Shown one piece after another: positions 46,541 to 55,392 of a DNA stretch of 64,000 nucleotides. Below the pieces are notes generated by a model, which was not told the DNA's origin, made no database searches, and worked only from the letters and a program-made list of their open reading frames with translations. This DNA is from Paraspadella gotoi (taxonomy: Eukaryota; Chaetognatha), in NCBI GenBank assembly GCA_051294375.1, contig CM119264.1, positions 5,651,810-5,715,809 on the forward strand, given 5' to 3'. A program made the translations under genes and the position numbers. The stretch's first letter is position 1. Each line of letters starts with the position of its first letter.

Positions 46541-47060
46541 TGTTTGCAATTCCTTCCCTCCATTCAATTTTTGTTTATCTCGTTTCTCCCTCACTTTGCT
46601 CCTTGCTTTTTTTTTTCTTCTCGCATTAACTCCTTCTCTGTCTACTTTTTTTCTATTCAGTTCCATTCCCTTCTCCCACACCCCCTTGCCAAAGTTCCAT
46701 TTTCTTTTCAATCCCTCCTTACTATTTCTTACTTCTGTTCTCTCTAAATTTCCCTCCCTTATTTTTCCCCCATTCTCCCTCCTCAATTTCTCTCCCTTTC
46801 TCCTCCCTTCCTTCCACTCCCCCTTACTCCCGCCATTCTCTCCCCCCCACCTTTCCTCACCTCTTTTCTCTAATCCTTTCCACATTCTCATCTGCATGTT
46901 CTATTACTCCGAAGACATGAGATAAACACGGACCGAAGACCCCCCCTCGCTCCTGCTCTTCTGGCTCTTCTTCTTAGCTCCTCCTCCTCTTTGCTCCCCT
47001 TGCTGCTCGTGTTGTTCCCTTCCTTGGTTTTCAACTCGCTCCTGTAATCCATTGTTTCCC
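46541..47060. other. Pyrimidine-rich non-coding stretch
   Basis: CCTCCCTTCC-type sequence upstream of the TATA element. No supported gene. Confidence 0.55.
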
Positions 47061-47071
47061 CCAGAGCGCGA

Positions 47072-47104
47072 TATAAAAGCTCCACTAACTTACAATCAAT
47101 CACT
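47072..47104 (+). promoter_or_regulatory. Core promoter: TATA box plus initiator
   Basis: TATAAAAG at 47072-47079 and an initiator-like TCACT at 47100-47104, its A exactly 30 nt downstream of the first T of the TATA box, in an otherwise pyrimidine-rich setting. The first ATG downstream (47267) opens a frame of only nine codons, so any product would need splicing or the RNA is non-coding. Confidence 0.4.
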
Positions 47105-47980
47105 GCGACGCTTCGTCACTTTACAGTTCACAGCCGCAGCGAACAGACTCGACGACGCTCACCAGATTCCCTCGATAAATCTCACTCCAGCGCTCAGACG
47201 ATTGAGGTCAACTACATACCGTATCGGATTTACTCCATCAAATCAACCCCAGCGGCTTTGCCCGATATGGCGATGAAACATTGTTTTGTAGACTGACTCT
47301 CACTCTCACTCTTCTTTCTATCTTTCTTTCTTTCTTTCTTTCTTTTTTTTCTCCTTGTGCGAGACACTCGACCATCCGTTTCTCGCTCCACCTGCTCCTA
47401 CTCCTCCTCCGCTCCTCCTCCTCCTCATCTTTTCCAGGCCAATTCGGCATGAAAAACATTGCATGTGACCTTCTCAGCTGTTTTAATACGAGGTTTGCTA
47501 GGCTGCTGCCAGGCGGAAACCAGGCCGGGACCAGGCCGGATTACATTTTCGCTTGTCCGCGTCGCGCTCCTCCTCTTCCTTTGCTCCGTAGAACTCAGCC
47601 TTTTTCAATTTCACTCTTTCAAGGATTTTACTTTCTTTTTTTTTTCTTTTCTTTTTCTTTTTCTTTTTTTTTACATTTTTTTTTTTTGACTGGCCGACTT
47701 TGATTTCTGACATTTTACAGTACTAAAATAAAACCCAAAAAAGTTAAAATTGTTTTGTAGTTAATAGAATTGATTATTAATTTAACGTTTAGTTTAGACA
47801 ATAAACTAATTACAAAAGCCCTAAAACTTAATTGAAATTCATCCAATGAACGTAATTCTCTCTCCTTTCTCTCTTCTCTCCATAAATCTTACCATAAATC
47901 TTCCCTAAAATCTTCCCCCCATTCCGTAAATCTTCTCCCGACGCGGGAATTTCTAAAAAAAAAGTTGCGTCCTTTCTCCT
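47105..47980. other. Stretch downstream of the TATA element, no gene assigned
   Basis: About 170 bp of mixed-complexity sequence, (CTTT)n near 47315-47350, CTCCTCCTC near 47395-47430, then T-runs. A plus-strand frame from ATG 47450 (MKNIACDLLSCFNTRFARLL) follows a TTTTCCAG acceptor-like site but resembles nothing I know. Confidence 0.4.
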
Positions 47981-47981
47981 G

Positions 47982-48139
47982 ATTGGCTGCGTCTGCCTGA
48001 AACACCTCGCCAATCGTTAATCGCTTTTCATTTGCATACATCGCCGGTCCAACTCGATTTCTGATTGGTCTGAAATGAGGAAAGCGCCTCGCTAGCGAGA
48101 CCCAACGCCTCCCAACCGATTTCTCGTTTCCATGGCAAC
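47982..48139. promoter_or_regulatory. Cluster: three CCAAT boxes, octamer, RFX X-box
   Basis: ATTGG at 47982-47986, CCAAT at 48010-48014, ATTTGCAT (POU octamer) at 48030-48037, ATTGG at 48064-48068, and GTTTCCATGGCAAC at 48126-48139, which fits the palindromic RFX X-box (RYYNCCATRGYAAC-type). This resembles a proximal promoter; RFX X-boxes are classically found near ciliary-gene starts. No exon could be assigned on either side. Confidence 0.45.
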
Positions 48140-48178
48140 CGACCGTCTCTATTTCGCTCCCCTTCTCCCTCTTTTCTG

Positions 48179-48179
<1 letters not shown>

Positions 48180-48252
<73 letters not shown>

Positions 48253-48260
48253 CCTCTCTC
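48180..48260. repeat. (CT)n microsatellite
   Basis: About 80 bp of CT repeats directly right of the X-box cluster. Confidence 0.97.
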
Positions 48261-48754
48261 TGTATCGATTTGCATTTTTACGAATGTTATTCAACGTTCG
48301 AATCCTTTTTCTTCAACAGAAGCGAAATAAAAAAGATCTCGAGGTTAAAAAAGCTAATTCTTCGAGTTCGGGTCGTTGTCGATGTTTTTCTAGTTGTTGT
48401 TATTGTTGTTGTCGTCGTCGTCGTTTCATGTTTTTGTTTGTCTTAAAAGAAGACCATCGCCTGTGATGATTGTCGTTGTTTTCCATGAGCTACAATTACG
48501 TTCGGGGCCAATTTTCTTTTAGCTTTTCTTCTCTCGTTTGTTTTGTTTTTATCTTTCCTGTTTGTTTTTTGTTTTTTTTTTCTCCATCTATGTTTTCTCT
48601 CTTCATTCGTTGGCCTCTTTTGTTTTTTCCTCCCTCTTGTTTTTTTTTTCCTTTTGTTTCTGTTTTTGTTTCTCCTTTCGTTTTCCCATCGAAGGCCGTT
48701 AATTATTGAATGGAGAATGTCGAAGGTTTCTCCGTTTTCTTTTCGAGTTGTCAA
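48261..48754. other. Non-coding stretch
   Basis: GTT/GTC triplet-rich near 48380-48425, then T-rich. No supported gene. Confidence 0.5.
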
Positions 48755-49013
48755 NNNNNNNNNNNNNNNNNNNNNNNNNNNNNNNNNNNNNNNNNNNNNN
48801 NNNNNNNNNNNNNNNNNNNNNNNNNNNNNNNNNNNNNNNNNNNNNNNNNNNNNNNNNNNNNNNNNNNNNNNNNNNNNNNNNNNNNNNNNNNNNNNNNNNN
48901 NNNNNNNNNNNNNNNNNNNNNNNNNNNNNNNNNNNNNNNNNNNNNNNNNNNNNNNNNNNNNNNNNNNNNNNNNNNNNNNNNNNNNNNNNNNNNNNNNNNN
49001 NNNNNNNNNNNNN
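48755..49013. other. Assembly gap, 259 N
   Basis: Run of N with no repeat on its left edge. Confidence 1.
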
Positions 49014-49227
49014 TCTTTTCTTTCCTCCATCTCAAAGATCGACGAAGATTGTAAGGAAATGACTTCGCCATTTTTTTTTTTAAAGAACGAAAAGTCGTAT
49101 TGATTGGTTTCATCGCTGAGTCTTCCTATTTCTGTTTATCTGTTTATCAGTTCGTCTTTCTGTCCATCATCAGTCGTCGGTAGACAGTGAGAAGTCAGAC
49201 ATAACGTTTCTCTTAATGCGGTCGAGT

Positions 49228-49316
49228 AAAATAAAATAAAATAAAATAAAATAAAATAAAATAAAATAAAATAAAATAAAATAAAAAAAATAAAATAAAA
49301 TAAAATAAAATAAAAT

Positions 49317-49347
<31 letters not shown>

Positions 49348-49359
49348 TAAAATAAAATA
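49228..49359. repeat. (TAAAA)n microsatellite
   Basis: About 26 pentamer units with a few A-run expansions. Confidence 0.97.
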
Positions 49360-49796
49360 TGGGGAGCAGAAAGACTCTGACTTTTTAGAATTACGCGGAT
49401 CTCACGGAAGATATGAGAGAAATCATTCGTATCAAACTTAATTTACCTACAAACAAACGTTTTAAAAATCGAACTTAGAGCTTCGAACCAATCGAATTTA
49501 AAAAAAAGGTAAACAAACAAATCATATTTCCCAAATCTTAAAATCACTCCAATTTCTAAAACATATTTTACTCCCAAATTAACTGGATAGAAATCACAAA
49601 GATTCCACGTCACATTTTGGTCATTTTTTCAGCTCAAATTATAATTTTCCCCCGTCTCACCCAAACAGCAACTTTTTCCGCAGTCTCCCCCCCCCCCTTC
49701 GCCTCCTTCTCCTCTTCCATCGCTTCGGCCAAAAAAGAAAATCCTTCGTGACTTAAAAAATGTAAAAAATTCCCGTCCACGTGCGAAACCCATAAA
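49360..49796. other. AT-rich non-coding stretch
   Basis: No supported gene. Confidence 0.5.
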
Positions 49797-50261
49797 NNNN
49801 NNNNNNNNNNNNNNNNNNNNNNNNNNNNNNNNNNNNNNNNNNNNNNNNNNNNNNNNNNNNNNNNNNNNNNNNNNNNNNNNNNNNNNNNNNNNNNNNNNNN
49901 NNNNNNNNNNNNNNNNNNNNNNNNNNNNNNNNNNNNNNNNNNNNNNNNNNNNNNNNNNNNNNNNNNNNNNNNNNNNNNNNNNNNNNNNNNNNNNNNNNNN
50001 NNNNNNNNNNNNNNNNNNNNNNNNNNNNNNNNNNNNNNNNNNNNNNNNNNNNNNNNNNNNNNNNNNNNNNNNNNNNNNNNNNNNNNNNNNNNNNNNNNNN
50101 NNNNNNNNNNNNNNNNNNNNNNNNNNNNNNNNNNNNNNNNNNNNNNNNNNNNNNNNNNNNNNNNNNNNNNNNNNNNNNNNNNNNNNNNNNNNNNNNNNNN
50201 NNNNNNNNNNNNNNNNNNNNNNNNNNNNNNNNNNNNNNNNNNNNNNNNNNNNNNNNNNNNN
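49797..50261. other. Assembly gap, 465 N
   Basis: Run of N in AT-rich sequence. Confidence 1.
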
Positions 50262-50514
50262 ATTTAATGATTCCTCAATTTCCTTATTTGCTTTATAAAT
50301 TCATATATATAAAACTATTAACTTCAGTATTAGATTGAACTACTGATGTTAAAAGCTAAACAATAAAACTGATTAAACCAAATAAAATTTACTTCATACG
50401 AAAACTAAATTGATTTTGTAAAATTTTCAAAGTCGAATTCCTATTTATTCTTTCACCCACATAAAGAAAATTTCTCGAAAAGAAATAATTCCCTCTAATC
50501 TCTCTCTCTCTCTC

Positions 50515-50654
50515 NNNNNNNNNNNNNNNNNNNNNNNNNNNNNNNNNNNNNNNNNNNNNNNNNNNNNNNNNNNNNNNNNNNNNNNNNNNNNNNNNNNNNN
50601 NNNNNNNNNNNNNNNNNNNNNNNNNNNNNNNNNNNNNNNNNNNNNNNNNNNNNN
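50515..50654. other. Assembly gap, 140 N
   Basis: Flanked by (CT)n on both sides. Confidence 1.
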
Positions 50655-51610
50655 TCTCTCTCTCTCTCTCTGAATTCTTGTCATCGCTCTCCTCCTTACA
50701 CAACATCCTCGCATCAAACAAACGAAAATTGTTTTTGAAATTTTCCGCAAATCTTCCGCCGAAGAAGAAAAAAGAAAAGAAAAAGAAAAAAAAAGAAAAA
50801 AGATAATAAAAAGAAAAGAAATTCACAAAACTAAAAAAGTGAACAAAAAAATGGAGAGAGAGAGAAAAAAAAGGGGGGATTTTCTCACAAAGGGAAATCG
50901 CGTTTAGGGAAGAATGAAGAATTTAAAAAAAAATAATAAATGCAAAATGAAAAGGAAATATGGTTTTAAAATTAATTTGCCGCAGACGATTGTTCATTCT
51001 AGATGATAGTTCTTTTTACATTTAGCCACGATTAATTAATGGAGGAAAGGATTGTTTCTCTTGCGCATAATTTATCATTGATATACTTTACGTATGAAAG
51101 GGATTTTAAAGCTCAGATGATAAATAGTATGGAGTGCTTTTAGTAATAAGTAACCGCGCGAACACACGTCATGGTCGTCGTCGTCGTCATCGTCGTTTTC
51201 TTCGCAATCGTTGTCACAGGTTGACCTGACCAGTGACCAATGACCAGGATTACGCTTAACTTACCTTTAAATCTCACCACGTCAACGGCTTCATTAGCTG
51301 GGTGCGAGGTAGACTTAAGAAAAACTATTTCACTCACTTTGAAAATTGTACAGGGAATAAAGAAATTTTTCTACTCGTTTTTATTTATCAGTCTTAAAAT
51401 ATATTTTTTTAAATTTAATGAGCTTCGTTAGGAACATCGTTACACTGACTTAAAAATTTTATTAAAATTTATTATTAAACTTTTATTAAAATAAATAAAA
51501 TAACAAATCTACACCAAAATTTGATGACGAGATTCAGATAACATTAACAGATGTCAATTGAAGAAAAAGAATCACAGAATACCTGGATTACGTTGTATTC
51601 TTCCCCGCAT
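50655..51610. other. Non-coding stretch downstream of the CCT-domain gene
   Basis: A-rich to about 50950, AT-rich after that, with (GTC)n near 51176-51195. A minus-strand AAG-GTAAGT donor-like site at 51259-51267 is the only hint of an exon. Confidence 0.5.
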
Positions 51611-51616
51611 TTTATT
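51611..51616 (-). terminator. Candidate polyadenylation signal AATAAA
   Basis: TTTATT on the plus strand, read AATAAA on the minus strand, about 91 nt beyond the predicted stop codon. Further AATAAA copies lie at 51482-51487 and 51380-51385. Confidence 0.4.
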
Positions 51617-51706
51617 CCACATATCTTCTTAAACTTCCCTCCCGTTTTAATCTCCCCCCAGCCCCTTTTTAATCTCCCCCCCTTTTCACTTCCCCCTCCC
51701 CCATTT

Positions 51707-52636
51707 TCACTTCCCCCTCCCCCCGGCGAAAGCTCTCATCATGTCTCTGAGAACGCTCCCGCTTTTTCTCTTTTTCGAAGCTGATTTCCCGTCCGCTGCT
51801 CCGGCGCCGCTGCCGCTGCTGCCACTGCCGCTTTCCCCTCCGCCTTCCTTGTCCTGCATCCACGACGGACTGAACTGCTGAGCGGCGTCGTCGGCGCCGG
51901 GCGAAGACGGCGCCGAATCGCAGAAGGAAACTTTACGGCGCCGAGGAGATTGGTCGCCGGAATTCTGACCGGAAGGCGCCGAGGGGAGGCGGAGATTGTG
52001 TGCGTTCTTCCGTCGACCGAAATCGGTGTCCGGCGAAGAGACGGATTTGCCTAGCGGCGCCTTGGTGGCGACGGACGTCGTCGGCGTCGTCGGCGTCACT
52101 GGCGTGCCTGGCGTTCTCGTGGGCGTTGAAATCGGCGTCCTGGAACGCCGGTTGATCCTCGTCACTTCCGCGGCGTGCTTTTGCCTTAACTCATCCATCT
52201 CTCTCTCTTGTCTCGCAATGATTCTCTCTATCTCTTCCGCTTCGAACTCATAGTGGTCGTCGGCGTCGTAGTTGTTGTCGTTGTCTTTGTGGTTGTCGTC
52301 TTTTTGATTGCCGCTAGCGCTGTCGATGTGGTTGTCGTCTTTGTCGGCCTCTACCCCGCCCGACATCTTCCCATCGCAGGCGCGAATCGTGTCTTCATTA
52401 TTCCCTCCGATGCTGTTGTTACTCGCGCCGATTCCGCTTTCCAAGCTGATGTTGTTGTTGTTGTTATTGGCTTTGCTTTTGTTGTTGTTGTCGTCGTTCT
52501 TCGGCCCGACCTTCCGTTCACCGCTCATACGGTGAGCTCCGTTCCTCAGCACCTCATCCTCCTCCATCCCTCGCTCTCCCGCGGAGTGCTCCAGCGCTCC
52601 ATTCTCCAGCTCCAGCACTTCGTCGACCGGAAAGAC
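51707..52636 (-). CDS. Coding exon 5: coiled coil and disordered tail
   Basis: 309 codons plus TGA. It begins VFPVDEVLELENG after acceptor ATCTGTCAG, has an Asn-run from AAC triplets, the coiled coil, a (T/P)-rich stretch, RRRKVSF and a Gly/Ser tail. Many third positions are C or G, unlike the AT-rich surroundings, which supports real coding use. Confidence 0.8.
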   Translation of the reverse strand, partial: VFPVDEVLELENGALEHSAGERGMEEDEVLRNGAHRMSGERKVGPKNDDNNNKSKANNNNNNISLESGIGASNNSIGGNNEDTIRACDGKMSGGVEADKDDNHIDSASGNQKDDNHKDNDNNYDADDHYEFEAEEIERIIARQEREMDELRQKHAAEVTRINRRSRTPISTPTRTPGTPVTPTTPTTSVATKAPLGKSVSSPDTDFGRRKNAHNLRLPSAPSGQNSGDQSPRRRKVSFCDSAPSSPGADDAAQQFSPSWMQDKEGGGESGSGSSGSGAGAADGKSASKKRKSGSVLRDMMRAFAGGRGK

Positions 52637-55314
52637 CTGACAGATGGAAGATTGTCAGTTTTAACAGTTGTTTTAAAAGCAACAACAACGACAACAACAA
52701 ACCTGAAACCTTCCCTTCTGAAAGGATGCCGAACGTCGCACGAGACGAAGCTTTGGTCTATCGTGTGAGACATCACTGGCGTGACGTTGCAGTCCCGACC
52801 TCTTGGCCGACAAAGACGACGAGGGTTCCTTGAAGGCGAACTTGACCGACTTGTCGGCTCTGGCTCCGAATCCTGCGGCGGCGGATGACGACACTCGGGT
52901 GATGAAGGGCGGGAGATCGCAGTCCCAACTCTCGGCCATCGACAAGTTGGAGGATCTGGAAGAGTGAAGACCCTCGGCGGAGCCTTTGTCGACGGAAGGC
53001 TTGAGAACTTCCTTCAAGCGACGATCGAGACCCTCGATGTCGAGCGAGGGCGACGCCTCGAAACTGGGGCTGCGTTTAGCCGGCGTGGCCGCGAGGGATG
53101 ATGGGCGGGAGGAGCGGGCCGGCGGAGTGGAGACTTCTTCGGCGGCGGCTCCATCGACGGGATCGTCTCCGGACAATCGAAACACGGCGCGCTTCTCGGC
53201 CGCGCCGAGCGGCGTCGTTGGCGTCGACGGCGTCGGCGGAGTCGACGATATCGGCGACGGCAGCGTCCATCCCACGAGGCGCTGCAGGTCTGCCTTGGAG
53301 GTGCTGCCGATGCGGACGACGATGTCAGAGAGAAGAGACTCCACGTCGTCGCATTGCTCGTCTGCGAGGAGACCGACTGTGAGGAGTTTGTCTGTGATGG
53401 TGATCACCTGATGGGGTGATGGAAAGGGGGTGATGGAGTGATGGAAAGGGGGTGATGGAGTGATGGAAAGGGGGTAATGCAGTGACATGGTGTCGCGCAA
53501 TCATTTGACTCTAATCTGAATTTGATGTGCGTTTGTTGGCAAAACTACCCGCCCCCCGGTGAGGAACTAGGGGCGCCAGACGGGGCAGCCCCCGGCGGCG
53601 GCCCCCAGGGGGTCTAAAACCTTTTTAAACCATTAGGGGTAACCCTATGCAAGATCCCCTAGAAGTATCAAAATTCTATGCCCCAGGGTTGGTATTGGTG
53701 CATTATTGTGTTGGACATTATGTCTTGTGTCCAAAAAATCTTGCGCAATCAATTGATTTGATCTTCAAAGTTAATCCGGTCATTTGCTTTCATGTCTCAT
53801 TCTACAGTGAACAGCTTCCCAAGCATTGCCCTTTGACACATTACTCTATTCTCGCTTCAAACTCAACATCTCTATGAGATATATATTATCCACAATCCCC
53901 CTCCTCCTCCACCCTCCTCCTCCCCTCCTCCTCCTCTCCTCCTCACCTCATCCTTGTAGGCGTCAAACTTAAAATCTATATTCTTTCCTCTTCCGTTGTC
54001 GAGACGACAGCGAACGATGACGTCCAACGCTTCGACGTCGATCGAGAGAATCGACACCTGGTGGCGGGAAAATGAATGAAGTGTGGAGGAAAAGGGACAA
54101 AAGGGAAGGGGGACGATGGAATTAAGGGATAAGGGGGACGAGGGGAAAAGGGATAAGAGGGAAGGGGGACGAGGGGAAAAGGGACAAAAGGGTAGGGGGA
54201 CGATGGGAAAAGGGAAAACAACAAAAAATGGCGGAAAAAGAAACAAACAAAAAAACTTTATTACGTTGTTGTACCAATTTCATATAAAAATCAATAACAA
54301 AAAGACTGCTCATAATTACTGTGCAGTCCATATACAATTTATACATACATACATACATACAGCTCAAAGTCGGCATATCGTCATTCGCCACGAATCGAAA
54401 GAAAAATGTAAAAATTCTAGCTTTCATCAATTGTAATGTCAATGATAATGACAGGAATTAATTACTTAACTCTTAACTTACCAACTATTTATTCTCTATT
54501 ATCTAATTATCTAACTATCAGAACATACAATTCTACTTTGTAGTCTAAACTCGCAACAATAACGAATCATAAATAACCTTAATCCCATTACAAATTATCC
54601 TCTCCACCCCTTTATGTTCAGACTTTTAGATATTTTGAATTTTCAATAAATGACTTCTCAACAAGAATGATGTCTAAAATCTAATTAGAAAACTAGGGCA
54701 GAAAGTAACTCTTAACCTTGTGTTGTATAGACGCTCCCTCTATTTCCAGAAGACAACACTAACTTCCCTCTCCCCATTACATTATAAAAAAATATACTTT
54801 ATCTAAAAAATATAATTAAATCTAATATATAGTGAAATTTATTACATTTTTACATTTATTTTTAAATTTTAATATAAAATTTTAAAGTCTCATCGCAGAT
54901 GATCTAGAAACTCAAAATATGGAATTAAGTGAAACCGGATACAATCGGATCATAAACTCCGGGAGAAATCATCGAAAATAGAAAAACAAGTAATCATGCA
55001 ATTTTTAATTAATCTAACGTTTCGTGATTATATACAATTTCCCGACTTAGAATTTATGCCGGTGCTTAAAACGGCGAGGAAGGGTTGATATGATTCGATA
55101 ATCACGATAAGATTGCATAAGAATTAAGAATCAGGCGTCGGGCGTCGGGCTCACTGGCGTGACGGTCACACCGCCAGAGGTGGCGTGATGCTTCGTCATC
55201 GCGACTCCGAAAACAAAACTTAATTAATCCAATTTTCGTGAATCGAGTGAATTCGATATTTTGACCTTCATCGCGATTAATCTCACTCAGAGCGGTCGAC
55301 AGGAAGGAAAATGC

Positions 55315-55392
<78 letters not shown>

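Noticed and set aside
51259-51313. Possible extra 3' exon of the CCT-domain gene with donor AAG-GTAAGT
   Set aside because: Acceptor candidates are weak, no downstream partner exon is visible, and exon 5 already ends in a stop followed by AATAAA.
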